This document shows, piece by piece, positions 20,142 to 27,888 of a DNA stretch of 64,000 bases. The notes beneath the pieces were generated by a model. The model worked only from the letters and a program-made list of their open reading frames with translations, was not told the DNA's origin and did not search any database. Source of the stretch: Nitrospirota bacterium. GTDB taxonomy: Bacteria > Nitrospirota > Nitrospiria > Nitrospirales > Nitrospiraceae. The stretch is taken from assembly GCA_040757595.1 (NCBI GenBank), contig JBFLWP010000014.1, positions 31,079 to 95,078 on the forward strand, read 5' to 3'. The stretch's first letter is position 1. Every line of letters starts with the position of its first letter. A program made the translations under genes and the position numbers.

Positions 20142-21334
20142 TTTTGCAGCGCCATGTCCACGATGTCGGTGAGCGGGGTGTGCCGGTCGAAGACGTGGAT
20201 GTCGAAGCCCTCCTCGCGGAGCGCGCGCATCGCGTCCAGCCCCTCCTTCTCGCGCGGGCCGCCGCGTCGCACCCAGATCTTGACGCCGTTCAGCTTCCCT
20301 TCCGCCTTGGCCTTGCGGAACCCGGCGATGATGCCGCCGAAGGTCTTCTTCACGTCGGTGAAGTTGGCGATCGCGCCGCCGACCACGATGTTCTTGATGC
20401 CGGGCAGGGAGCAGACCTTCTCGGTCAGCACCTCGACGGCCCAATCGGGCGGGTCTCCGGAATATTCGGCGTAGTTGGCCAGCTTGCCGCCCCGGGCCAC
20501 CACCGCGTCGGAATAGTAGACGCTGGCCCCTCCGCCGGCCGGCAGCATGGCCGTGTCGCCGCCCGGAATCTCGATGAACTTGACCGAGCCCTTGATCTTG
20601 GAATCCACGGCCATGACCTCGAGCTCGTGCTTCGTGTAGGCCCGGCCGAACTCCGCGGCGAACGGGAAGTCCCAATCCGGGTGGCGGAACTTGGCGTCGG
20701 CGTCCAGCAGCGTGACCGCGTCGAGCGCGACCAACTGGCCGTCGTCCTCGCGCGCCACGACCGGGTTCACTTCGAGGTACTGGGCGTCCTCGCTGTCGAA
20801 GCAGGCGAAAAGCTTGCCAGCAAACTCGGCCATCTTCTTGGCCAGCGGCCCGGAAAATCCGGCTTCCTTGGCCAGCTTCTCCAGGGCCTCGTCGGAGGGC
20901 TTGGCCCCCACCTCCAGGGACAGGCGCTTGACCCTGTCCCAGTTGGCCTCCACCTCGATGCCGCCGCAGTTGGCCACGAGGATGTCGGCGCCCTCGCGCG
21001 TGGACTTCACCGCCGCGTAATACTCCTCCTTGTGAGGGATCATCTCGGAGACGATCACCTGGGAGACCGTGATGCTCCCGACCTGCCGGCCGAGCATCTC
21101 CTTGACCGCCGCCTGGGCTCCCTTGACGTCCAACCCGACCTTCACGAGGCCGAGCTTGAAGCGGGAGCCGAGCGCCTCGTGCGCCTTGGCGACGAGCTTG
21201 CTCTTCTGCATCCAGTCGTTGGCTTTGGCCAGTTGGTCGAACTGCTCGACCGACGTGACGACCACGTAGTTGGGCACCGAGATGCCCCACTTCTTCATCA
21301 GGCCCATCCCGGGCCCTTCAAGCACCTTGGCCAT
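20132..21334 (-). CDS. aclB: ATP-citrate lyase, beta (small) subunit
   Basis: The 400-residue subunit has the ATP-grasp, succinyl-CoA-synthetase-beta-like fold. It opens MAKVLEGPGMGLMKKWGISVPNYVVVTS; LEVNPVVAREDDGQLVALDAVTLLDADA near residue 195 carries the metal-binding glutamate/aspartate, and GGDTAMLPAGGGASVYYSDAV near 255 is the phosphate loop. It forms the active enzyme with AclA. GAGAGGAAACCCC precedes the ATG. A strong promoter lies 185 bases upstream, so aclB-aclA-acnA-icd and probably the fumarate reductase genes can be read from here. Confidence 0.97.
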   Translation of the reverse strand: MAKVLEGPGMGLMKKWGISVPNYVVVTSVEQFDQLAKANDWMQKSKLVAKAHEALGSRFKLGLVKVGLDVKGAQAAVKEMLGRQVGSITVSQVIVSEMIPHKEEYYAAVKSTREGADILVANCGGIEVEANWDRVKRLSLEVGAKPSDEALEKLAKEAGFSGPLAKKMAEFAGKLFACFDSEDAQYLEVNPVVAREDDGQLVALDAVTLLDADAKFRHPDWDFPFAAEFGRAYTKHELEVMAVDSKIKGSVKFIEIPGGDTAMLPAGGGASVYYSDAVVARGGKLANYAEYSGDPPDWAVEVLTEKVCSLPGIKNIVVGGAIANFTDVKKTFGGIIAGFRKAKAEGKLNGVKIWVRRGGPREKEGLDAMRALREEGFDIHVFDRHTPLTDIVDMALQNKR

Positions 21335-21519
21335 GGGGTTTCCTCTCTTGACAGACCAAACCGGTCCGAACGGGCTATCGCATGGAAGCGCTGGATTCTA
21401 GAGAGATTCTGGGCTGCTGACAATCACCCAAAGGGCCTATTTTTCCAGGACAATGGCCCTATCCCCTGCGGGTCGCGAAGGCGGTAGCCTGGTACGCGGA
21501 GCCGTAAAGGTAAGCGCTA
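21335..21519 (-). other. Long aclB 5' leader with a hairpin
   Basis: About 180 bases separate the predicted transcription start from ATG 21334, and no gene lies in them. On the minus strand the leader has AGGGCC...GGCCCT arms around the sequence ATTGTCCTGGAAAAATA (about 21433-21461). I do not recognise a riboswitch class. Confidence 0.4.
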
Positions 21520-21549
21520 ACTATAGGGAAAATCAAGGCGGGGTGTCAA
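21520..21549 (-). promoter_or_regulatory. Sigma70-type promoter for aclB-aclA
   Basis: On the minus strand TTGACA (21544-21549) is followed after 18 bp by TATAGT (21520-21525). This is one of the best matches to consensus in the window. It lies downstream of the mutM 3' end and points at aclB. Confidence 0.65.
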
Positions 21550-21607
21550 GGTGACAGAGGGGCAGGAAACCGTGAAGAGAGCTTCTTCACGAGCCGGTGA
21601 AGCCACC

Positions 21608-22441
21608 TTATTTCCGTTGGCAGGTCGGGCAGTAGAAGGAGCTGCGTTTGCTGGCATCCGCCAGCCGGCGGATGACCGCCCCGCAGCCGGAGGGACAGGG
21701 GAGGCCGGCCTTGTCGTAGACCCGGTGCCGGTCCTGGAACCGGCCTCTCGCTCCGTCAGGGGCGAGAAAATCCCGCACGCTGGAGCCCCCGCGGCCGACG
21801 GCCTCGGTCAGCACCTCCCGCATGGCCTCGTAGAGCCGTTTGATCGTCGGCTCGCGCAGACGCGACGCGAGACGATGGGGGTGCAGCCCGGCCCGGTGGA
21901 GGATCTCGCTCGCATAGATGTTGCCGATGCCGGCGATGGCCTGCTGGTGCATGAGCAGCGCCTTCAGCCTCCCCCGGCGGGCCCTCACCAGATCCCGGAA
22001 ATCCTCCCAGGTGACGGACAGGGGGTCGCAGCCGAACCGCCTGGCCGTGAACCGCTCGAGACCGGCCCGGTCAAGCAGGTACACCCGGCCGAAGCGCCGG
22101 GGGTTCCAGTAGTGCAACTCCGGCTCCTTGCCCCCGTCCAGCGACAGGATCAGGTGCGTGTGCTTGCGGTAGCGGGGGTCCGGCGGCTTGAACAGCAGGA
22201 GCCCGGTCATCCCCAACTCCGCCACCAGGTAGCGGGTTTCGGCTCCCCGTGAAGCGGCCAGCACCACGCTCTTCCCGCGCCGCTCCACCGCGGAGAGGAC
22301 CGCCCCCCGATACCAGTCCAATGTCGCCAGCCCCTGCCGTACGATGTCCGACCGTCCGACCCAGCAGCCCCTGATCGTCGTTCCCAGCAGACGTTCCCCG
22401 AGCTGGTTCGCCACCACTTCCGCTTCAGGCAACTCCGGCAT
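21608..22441 (-). CDS. mutM: Formamidopyrimidine-DNA glycosylase
   Basis: The 277-residue DNA-repair enzyme removes oxidised purines such as 8-oxoguanine. It starts MPELPEAEVV, with the catalytic proline and glutamate immediately after Met. The helix-two-turn-helix region contains LMHQQAIAGIGNIYASEIL near residue 160. The C-terminal zinc finger is present as CPSGCG...FYCPTCQRK. It follows a uracil-DNA glycosylase gene on the same strand with a 3-base gap, so the two repair genes are likely co-transcribed. Confidence 0.96.
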   Translation of the reverse strand: MPELPEAEVVANQLGERLLGTTIRGCWVGRSDIVRQGLATLDWYRGAVLSAVERRGKSVVLAASRGAETRYLVAELGMTGLLLFKPPDPRYRKHTHLILSLDGGKEPELHYWNPRRFGRVYLLDRAGLERFTARRFGCDPLSVTWEDFRDLVRARRGRLKALLMHQQAIAGIGNIYASEILHRAGLHPHRLASRLREPTIKRLYEAMREVLTEAVGRGGSSVRDFLAPDGARGRFQDRHRVYDKAGLPCPSGCGAVIRRLADASKRSSFYCPTCQRK

Positions 22442-22444
22442 CTT

Positions 22445-23155
22445 TCACCGTGACGGGCGACGCATGACGGGTGATCGGCGATCGAGTTGCATGATCAAGC
22501 GGCAAAACGTCTGCGTGAGGCTCTCTTCAAACGCGCTCAGGGAAGGATAGTGCCTCAGGATCGTCCGACGGTTCCGAGGGGACGGGTGGGGAAACGAAAG
22601 GACCTTGGGGGCCGACCCCGGCGCCATCCGCCCGATCGCACCGGCCACCCCCTCGGCCGCGAGCTTGCCGAAGGTCACGACCACCGAGGGGTTGAGGACC
22701 GTCATCTCGCGCAGGAGAAAGCCCGCGCAGGCCCTGACCTCGGCCTGTCTCGGCGAGCGGTTGGCACGCGGATTCCCCGGCCGGGCCGGATGACACTTGA
22801 CCACGTCCGTCATGTAAAAGAGGTCCTCGAGGTCCCGGCAGCGGGCATGGCCGACCAGGCGGAGCGCCCGTCGAACGAACAACCCGGCCGGTCCGGTGAA
22901 CCGGCGACGGTTCTTCCAGCTCACGTAGCCCGGCGCCTCCCCCACCAGCAGATAACCGGTGGCCGACGTGCCGTAGGCCCGGCGGCCGAAGCGGCGCCAA
23001 GGGCGCATCGTGGGACAGAGGGCGCAGCAGGCGACGTCGCTCTGCAGAAGGAGCAGACCGGAGGGGACGGCTGGGCGTCGGTCCGGGTAGGGGGTGCGGC
23101 TAGATCCGAGAGGGGGCCGCTCCCGGCATTGACGGCTGGCCTTGTCCCTGCCCAT
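22445..23155 (-). CDS. Uracil-DNA glycosylase, family-4-like iron-sulfur type
   Basis: The protein (about 236 residues from ATG 23155) has the family motifs GEAPG (motif A) and FPHPSPRNRRT (motif C). The cysteines CALCP near the N-terminus and KCHPARPGN...RACAGF would bind a 4Fe-4S cluster. It excises uracil from DNA. The start is uncertain; the frame stays open into the upstream phosphatase gene, which it overlaps. The last 18 codons (RLIMQLDRRSPVMRRPSR) come from a 7-bp-period repeat, so the natural end may have been altered by that element. Confidence 0.85.
   Translation of the reverse strand: MGRDKASRQCRERPPLGSSRTPYPDRRPAVPSGLLLLQSDVACCALCPTMRPWRRFGRRAYGTSATGYLLVGEAPGYVSWKNRRRFTGPAGLFVRRALRLVGHARCRDLEDLFYMTDVVKCHPARPGNPRANRSPRQAEVRACAGFLLREMTVLNPSVVVTFGKLAAEGVAGAIGRMAPGSAPKVLSFPHPSPRNRRTILRHYPSLSAFEESLTQTFCRLIMQLDRRSPVMRRPSR
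22446..22490. repeat. 7-bp-period sequence inside the glycosylase 3' end
   Basis: Reads ccgtgacgggcgacgcatga then cgggtgatcggcgatcgag, a heptad-like series close to the GAACGATGAATGA type. It is translated as the C-terminus of the uracil-DNA glycosylase. Confidence 0.5.
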
Positions 23156-23564
23156 CGCGTCCCTGCCTGAGCTGCCGCACCCGCTCGATGGTTCGTTCGA
23201 GATGGGGGATGGGGGTGGCGCCGGGGCGCCGCGCCCTGAGCAGACTCTCGGCCTCGGCATACTTCATCCCTTTGACGAGCACCAGGTAGGCGATCGCCAT
23301 CGAAACCGAGCGGCCCATGCCGGCCCGGCAGCAGACCATGATGCGCGCATTGGGCGGCTGCTGCTCGAGCCAGTCCACGGCTTCCTTGACGTCCGCCGGG
23401 CTCGCTTCGCTGTATTCTTTGAACGGGATATGGTGATAGGCCACGCCCCTCGGCGGCTTGATGTTGTGCTCTCCGGAGAGGAACAGCACGCTGTTGACGA
23501 AGGGCGGCGGCTTCTGGGCGTCGTCAACGTTGCCCACCAGGAGCTTTTCGTTCACGAAGTGCAT
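23100..23564 (-). CDS. Dual-specificity-phosphatase-like protein
   Basis: The 154-residue protein has the P-loop C-x5-R motif as VCCRAGMGRSVSMAIAYLV (C79 to R85), the cysteine phosphatase signature. The usual histidine before the catalytic cysteine is replaced by cysteine (C78). Members dephosphorylate proteins, nucleotides or lipids; the target is unknown. A TTGACC-18-TATAAG promoter ends only 9 bases before the ATG, so the mRNA may be leaderless. Its 3' end overlaps the glycosylase start. Confidence 0.85.
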   Translation of the reverse strand: MHFVNEKLLVGNVDDAQKPPPFVNSVLFLSGEHNIKPPRGVAYHHIPFKEYSEASPADVKEAVDWLEQQPPNARIMVCCRAGMGRSVSMAIAYLVLVKGMKYAEAESLLRARRPGATPIPHLERTIERVRQLRQGRDGQGQGQPSMPGAAPSRI

Positions 23565-23573
23565 GGGGCAGAG

Positions 23574-23603
23574 CTTATATCAAAAACCGGCGGGCTGGGT
23601 CAA
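23574..23603 (-). promoter_or_regulatory. Promoter for the dual-specificity phosphatase (leaderless type)
   Basis: On the minus strand TTGACC (23598-23603), an 18-bp spacer and TATAAG (23574-23579). The ATG is at 23564, so transcription should start at or within a few bases of the start codon. Confidence 0.55.
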
Positions 23604-23611
23604 AGCATGAT

Positions 23612-23640
23612 TGCGGACCGCCGGAAAGGCCCGGTATACT
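23612..23640 (+). promoter_or_regulatory. Promoter for the zinc-ribbon gene at 23680
   Basis: TATACT (23635-23640) is a good -10. A TTGCGG word about 18 bp upstream is a weak -35. It lies back to back with the phosphatase promoter. Confidence 0.45.
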
Positions 23641-23679
23641 GCGTTGCCGTCATTCTATCGCGTCAGGGAGCCGTTGACC

Positions 23680-24042
23680 ATGGCCACCACCCTCAGCGTC
23701 GAGCAGGTCGAGGCCCGGCTCGGCACGGTCCGGTGCGCCGTCTGCAAGAAGAGCCGGTTCACGATCGACCGCCGGACCATGCAGCCGGACGGCGAGTGGA
23801 AGGGCGCGTGCCTCTCCTGCCGCTATACCTTCCCCGTCCACACGGACATGGAGTTCTACCTCCGCACCCAGCCGGACGTGCCGTACCGGCTCAAGGAGAT
23901 CACCTGCCCGGCCTGCGAGCACCGGGGGGTAGAATTGGATTTCCGCATCGTCATGTCGGTCCGCGAGGCGATTTACTTCGTCACCTGCAAGGCCTGCAAG
24001 CATCAGTTTCCCGAGCAATCCTCTCTCGAAGTCTTCGAATAA
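23680..24042 (+). CDS. Zinc-ribbon protein with three CxxC pairs and one C-x3-C-like pair
   Basis: The 120-residue protein has cysteine pairs at VRCAVCKK (near 18), GACLSCRY (near 43), ITCPACEH (near 75) and VTCKACKH (near 102), enough for two zinc ribbons. The sequence between them is mixed alpha/beta. AGGGAG lies 8-10 bases before ATG 23680. I do not recognise a named family; nucleic-acid or protein binding is a guess. It is followed by a second small gene on the same strand. Confidence 0.75.
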   Translation: MATTLSVEQVEARLGTVRCAVCKKSRFTIDRRTMQPDGEWKGACLSCRYTFPVHTDMEFYLRTQPDVPYRLKEITCPACEHRGVELDFRIVMSVREAIYFVTCKACKHQFPEQSSLEVFE

Positions 24043-24087
24043 CCGGCTTGTCTACTGCCTTCCGGGGATTTCGTGTATACTGAACCC

Positions 24088-24270
24088 ATGACTTCCCCGA
24101 AGCCCCCAACCTCACCGGCCCCTCAACCCGAGGGCTCCAAACCCCGCAAGGAGATTCCGCTCGTCTCGGTCCCCAACGACCGGGACATGATCGCCGACGA
24201 GATGGCCGAGCTCTTCGACGAGGACAAGGTCACCCACGAGCACGGCTCCTCCGAACCCGAAGCGGATTAA
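24088..24270 (+). CDS. Small acidic hypothetical protein
   Basis: The 60-residue protein has a proline-rich N-terminus and an acidic C-terminus (ADEMAELFDEDKVTHEH). No transmembrane segment or known motif is seen. The -10-like TATACT (24076-24081) ends 6 bases before the ATG, and no ribosome-binding site precedes it, which suggests a leaderless mRNA. The coding bias matches the neighbours, so it is probably real. Confidence 0.6.
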   Translation: MTSPKPPTSPAPQPEGSKPRKEIPLVSVPNDRDMIADEMAELFDEDKVTHEHGSSEPEAD

Positions 24271-24281
24271 TCACAACCAAT

Positions 24282-24346
24282 GCTGAGCGATGAGTGCTGA
24301 ATGATGAATGGCGGAGGTGCGTCTGCGGCCTCACCGACCAGCCTTG
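24282..24346. repeat. Direct repeat, left copy, flanking the toxin-antitoxin pair
   Basis: It starts with the heptad series gctgagc, gatgagt, gctgaat, gatgaat, then ggcggaggtgcgtctgcggcc and a GACCAGCCTTG end. The same arrangement recurs in the same orientation at 25011-25079. Confidence 0.75.
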
Positions 24347-24388
24347 TTGAGCAACCTGTAGAAGCCCCAGCTATGTCGTCACCGTGGA

Positions 24389-24649
24389 TCAGGGATTGTC
24401 GAGAATGGCGTGCGGACCGATCACGCGGAGGCGAAGGCCGCCCTCGATTTTCTCGAAGGTGAACCGATGGGCCATGTCGATGCTGGCCTCCCAAATGCCC
24501 TCGGTTCCCTTGATGCGTTTGACGCGCAGCGACGGATGCGTCAGGTTGGAGGAGACAAGCAGTTCCAACTTCTGCTGAAACTGCCGTTGAACGTCCGGCG
24601 GGAGCTTCTTGTAGGCTCTGTCGAAGCGCGGCGAGCGGACAATGATCAT
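24389..24649 (-). CDS. RelE/ParE-superfamily type II toxin
   Basis: The 86-residue protein has the RelE fold pattern: MIIVRSPRFDRAYKKLPPDVQRQFQQKLELL, then PSLRVKRIKGTEGIWEASI and the ending HRFTFEKIEGGLRLRVIGPH. RelE-type members cleave mRNA on the ribosome; ParE members poison gyrase. The conserved R and H near the C-terminus favour an mRNase. Its ATG overlaps the stop of the antitoxin gene (ATGA). Its neighbours are direct repeats on both sides. Confidence 0.85.
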   Translation of the reverse strand: MIIVRSPRFDRAYKKLPPDVQRQFQQKLELLVSSNLTHPSLRVKRIKGTEGIWEASIDMAHRFTFEKIEGGLRLRVIGPHAILDNP

Positions 24650-24924
24650 GCCTTGTCCAGCTCAGCCAGAAACTCCTTCACGCCCTTCGAGACCTTGACC
24701 CGACCTTTGCGAAAATCCTGCTCGACCTTGCGCTCTTCTTCCTGCCAGCGCTTCGACCAGAACCACAGTTGACTTCGATCCACCGTCGCCAGCGGTTTGA
24801 TCAGAATCCCGTCCTCACGCACCTCAAAATCCACCAGATCGCCGACTTTGATCTGCGCCTGCTTCCGCACCGCCGCCGGCAGAGTAATCTGATAGTTACG
24901 CTGAACCTTGGCCGCCGCTCCCAT
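24646..24924 (-). CDS. AbrB/MazE-type antitoxin
   Basis: The 92-residue protein begins with a SpoVT/AbrB swapped-hairpin DNA-binding domain (VQRNYQITLPAAVRKQAQIKVGDLVDFEVREDGILIKP). A charged C-terminal region follows (about 50-92) that would wrap the toxin. Such antitoxins neutralise the toxin and repress their own operon. The order antitoxin-toxin with ATGA overlap is standard, but pairing an AbrB antitoxin with a RelE-fold toxin is less common than MazEF or RelBE. Confidence 0.87.
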   Translation of the reverse strand: MGAAAKVQRNYQITLPAAVRKQAQIKVGDLVDFEVREDGILIKPLATVDRSQLWFWSKRWQEEERKVEQDFRKGRVKVSKGVKEFLAELDKA

Positions 24925-25010
24925 CGGAACCTCCGAATAACAGAATTTCAGAAAGACAGAAAAATACTACTCCCTCGCCGTTTGTCCGTCAAGGGCGACC
25001 CGTCCGTGAA

Positions 25011-25079
25011 CGCTGAATGATGAGTGCTGAGTGATGAATGGCGGATAGGTACGTCTGCGGCCTTGCCAGCCGGCCTTGA
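25011..25079. repeat. Direct repeat, right copy, flanking the toxin-antitoxin pair
   Basis: Heptad series gctgaat, gatgagt, gctgagt, gatgaat, then GGCGGATAGGTACGTCTGCGG and CCGGCCTTGACGA. It is about 80% identical by eye to 24282-24346 and in the same orientation. Confidence 0.75.
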
Positions 25080-25107
25080 CGACCAACCGGGGAATATTTA
25101 GGCAGTC

Positions 25108-25497
25108 TTAGTCTTTGCGCCACAAAAGCGGCATCAGGGCGAATAGGCCGAGCATGAGGAGGTAGACCGCTCCTGCCACTGGGTCTCGGTAGGCCAGGTA
25201 TTCCGAGATCATGAGACCACGAAGCCAGAGCACGACCGTGAGCTCGCAGGCCAGAAGGAAGATTAGCGCAACACCGCCGACCGCCAGAAGTCTGAGTGGG
25301 GTGGACGGCTTGACGAACCGGCGGGAGACCCACCGCGCCGCGAAGATAATCACGACGAGCATGACAGGGGCCTCGATCAGCTCGGCTGCCCGTTCGCTCA
25401 CGCGCGGCACCAGCCACAGCACGCGAATCGGCCCGAGCACGAAGCCGGCCCCGAACACGAGGATAAAATAGACCGCTCCGGCCTTCAAAACCTGCAT
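25108..25497 (-). CDS. Four-span membrane protein of unknown function
   Basis: The 129-residue protein (from ATG 25497) has hydrophobic spans at about residues 3-24 (VYFILVFGAGFVLGPIRVLW), 40-58, 70-92 and 105-125. It keeps the blocks FGAGFVLGPIRVLWLVPR and MISEYLAYRDPVAGAVYLLML, which I have seen in conserved but unnamed proteobacterial and Nitrospira proteins. A longer frame from 25566 exists, but the family start fits MQVLKAG better. It is monocistronic. Confidence 0.75.
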   Translation of the reverse strand: MQVLKAGAVYFILVFGAGFVLGPIRVLWLVPRVSERAAELIEAPVMLVVIIFAARWVSRRFVKPSTPLRLLAVGGVALIFLLACELTVVLWLRGLMISEYLAYRDPVAGAVYLLMLGLFALMPLLWRKD

Positions 25498-25599
25498 GAT
25501 CAAATCCCGGCTCGAAACAGACAGAGCCGCGGCTGACGAACGGCGGCCAGGTTCGGCGCCGGACACGATGCGTTGACCTCATGCCGGCTCCCCTCGGTC

Positions 25600-25652
25600 T
25601 TACCGTTGGCCGGTCGCCTCATCGGATTAGAAGAACGGCGACCCGGCACCCT
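25600..25652 (-). repeat. Dispersed repeat copy B (CGCC-TAATCCG-TGAGGCG family)
   Basis: On the minus strand it reads GGTGCCGGGTCGCC, then TTCTTCTAATCCGATGAGGCG and ACCGGCCAACGGTA, matching 9673-9726 and 27744-27795. It lies in a 390-base gene-free spacer (25498-25888) with no other recognisable feature except AT-poor low-complexity sequence. Confidence 0.75.
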
Positions 25653-25888
25653 CTCCGCCTCCCAACACGCTCATTCCCGCCGTGCCGGACGCCTCACTGC
25701 CCATCCGTTCCATCCGCGGCGAAAGAGGGAAGGTGTTGCGACGCAGGACCAGTCAGCCCGCCGCACAGAGCCGCAACTCAAAAAAGTGAAAAGGCGACGA
25801 GTCGCTCGCAGACCCGTCGCCTTCCTGAAGCGACGGTCAAGTTCTCTCAGCAGGAGTTAATGATAAGGATTCCCGCCCCTATTTTCTC

Positions 25889-26395
25889 TCACATGCCTAA
25901 TTGCAACCGTCCACTTTGAAACAATGCAGCGGTGAGGCGGTCCGCCGACTGGTAGCCAATCGGTCGTGATGGCATCTGCGCCAACTCCAAACAGATCGCC
26001 ACTGTGTTATCGGCACGAGGCCTCGTCGAGAAATAGCCCTTGGCTTGAAAGGCGAAGTCGTTCATCGCACCCAGGACCCGCCGACTGCGGGGCTTCGAGA
26101 ATGCCACCTCGCTAGAAGCGGCGACTTCTCGGGTAACCAGGTCCTCTCGAATACCAAGACCCTGAAGAATGGCCGCCAAAGCTGGCGCGAACGCGGAGGG
26201 GAAAGGCGCGTTTCGCGCTGGGATGATGACCGGAAGGAGCGATCGCTCACTCTGGCAGAGCACCAGGCGCGTGGGGCCGATGTTCAGCAGGCTCACGTAC
26301 CAATCGCCAAGGATTCCAGACAACGCCGGCACATCGTCCTGCGGCTGGATCCGAAATCGGCGAACGACCCGTCCGGTGCACCTGAAGATCACCAT
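25889..26395 (-). CDS. DUF6933-like protein
   Basis: The 168-residue protein starts MVIFRCTGRVVRRF and has a first domain WYVSLLNIGPTRLVLCQSERSLLPVIIP. This pattern of strands with an early RCT motif resembles the DUF6933 family, sometimes found with plasmid pRiA4b ORF3-like proteins. No catalytic residues are known. It lies in an accessory patch next to a decayed addiction-module gene. The start is not supported by a clear ribosome-binding site. Confidence 0.6.
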   Translation of the reverse strand: MVIFRCTGRVVRRFRIQPQDDVPALSGILGDWYVSLLNIGPTRLVLCQSERSLLPVIIPARNAPFPSAFAPALAAILQGLGIREDLVTREVAASSEVAFSKPRSRRVLGAMNDFAFQAKGYFSTRPRADNTVAICLELAQMPSRPIGYQSADRLTAALFQSGRLQLGM

Positions 26396-26430
26396 GCGAA
26401 AGCTGGTCGATCACGCCTATTGGGGGGAAT

Positions 26431-26674
26431 CAGAACGACTGATCTCGTAGCTTACGTTCGATCTCCGCGCGCACATCTTCCCAGGGCTGACCTGGGGCAG
26501 GGTTGGCCTTGTAGGTTTTCAGCCGTTCTTGGAGAATGCGCAAATGCCAGTCGGGAACCGGTACTTTTTGGGGAGAGGCGGCGATCCGTTCCCAGAGAGA
26601 CTGAACGTAATCGATCTACTCGTCACCGAGAGATCGTTGAACCCTGGAGGCGGGTTGGGAATGATCTTGGACAT
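26431..26674 (-). pseudogene. Broken addiction-module antitoxin-like gene
   Basis: The N-terminus in one frame (MSKIIPNPPPGFNDLSV) continues in another frame as DE-stop-IDYVQSLWERIAASP, then VPVPDWHLRILQERLKTY and a PWEDVRAEIERKL end. This is the pattern of the putative addiction module component family (about 75 residues). Two lesions are seen: a one-base frameshift after LSV and a TAG where CAG (Q) is expected. Both sit within 10 codons. The intact ends suggest recent decay. Confidence 0.7.
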
Positions 26675-26930
26675 GCAGAGAACCCCTTGGGGCAGTATAG
26701 CGCAAGCCCAGGGGCAAACAAAGCAGCCTCGCTCACTCTCTTCAAGACCGTCGTGCCATTCGTTATTGCCCTCTTAGTGCGCAAGAAAAAACTCCCGACA
26801 CCTTTTCCACTTCACTCAAGTACTCCGCGCAGCGTCCATTTTCTTGTAGACTGTACCCCGGCTATGCGAAACGCGCTACATGAACGTCTGTCGAAACAAG
26901 GACCTCCATCCCCCTCTTCTCGGCCTCTGC

Positions 26931-27543
26931 CTACAACGTACGTATTCTCGCGCACGGTCGATGAGTAAGGGATAATGGAGAGCTTCGGCGTATAGAGTCA
27001 CGAAAGGTTACAGAGTTATAAAAGTCTTCGAGCGGGATGTACACGCCAACAGATTTCGCCCACTCCCTGAGGCGCCCGTTGCACGCGATGTCCCAAGAAA
27101 TGACCTCGATACCCCAGCCATGGTTCGCCAGACGCTCAAGGTCAGCGTGAAAGCCAGCGCCAGTTTCGTATCCTGCACCATCGCCAGTCATGAGTACTGC
27201 TATCCCGGGCGAGAGAGCATCAACGAGCGCGCGAAGCATGTGAACGTAAACATTGGTCAACACCTTGCTCTTTCCCTGAACCAGCACCGCGCTCATAAAG
27301 CTCAACCGTCACTCCGGTCTCCCGTAATCGCTTCCAAACTCGCTCGAGTTCAGGGGGTACTGACCCGACACACACTCCTTGAACCACGTCCCGCCCCGCC
27401 CTTGCGAGGTCGAACATGTTGTCAAATTGAATCCGAATTTCGCGCTCCGCGACAAAGCCCTCCTTCCTGCGTGCGACGTATTGGGCCGGAATGAAGATGT
27501 TGGAGTTGTCCCAGAAGATGTAGACCTTGTCTCTCTCTGGCAT
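26931..27543 (-). pseudogene. NYN-domain (PIN-like) protein, frameshifted
   Basis: The N-terminal frame from ATG 27543 reads MPERDKVYIFWDNSNIFIPA, the NYN start with its conserved DNSN aspartate and asparagines. It runs to GKEQGVDQCL, where homology should continue with VHMLRALVDALSPG, but that is in the next frame (around 27240-27255). The second part keeps VLMTGDGAGYE and IEVISWDIACNGRLREWAKSVGVYIPLEDFYNSV. NYN proteins are metal-dependent RNases. A single-base sequencing or assembly error could also explain it. Confidence 0.75.
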
Positions 27544-27743
27544 ACCCCCTCCATTTCGGCATGCCAACGCGCGTCTTCAGCGGCGACTACACAACGGCAA
27601 ATCCTATAGGCTTTTGCACCTCATGGCAAGGGGAGCGGCCCATGAGCGGCCGGTCCCCGTCACTCAATTCTCTTTGCCTCGGCTGGAAGGGATGGGCATG
27701 GAGGCTATCGCCATGGCGGGAACGAGATGTTGGAGAGCAGAGC

Positions 27744-27866
27744 GGGTGCCGGGCGCCGTTCTTTTATTCCGATGAGGCGGCCGGCCAACAGTACGGTATG
27801 GGACAGCCGTGGAGGCTCAACGCATCATGGCGGAGCCGGAACTGCCCGCCCTTCGTCAGCCGAGGC
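27744..27866. repeat. Dispersed repeat copy C with CGTCAGCC end
   Basis: The core 27744-27795 (GGGTGCCGGGCGCCG, TTCTTTTATTCCGATGAGGCG, CCGGCCAACAGTA) matches copies at 9673 and 25600. About 50 bases later it ends with GCCCGCCCTTCGTCAGCCGAGGC, shared with 9776-9791 and 45191-45215. It lies just beyond the 3' end of the Rsm22-like gene. No gene is seen in 27568-27888. Confidence 0.72.
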
Positions 27867-27888
27867 TGTCTTTCTTGTAGAGAAGGAG

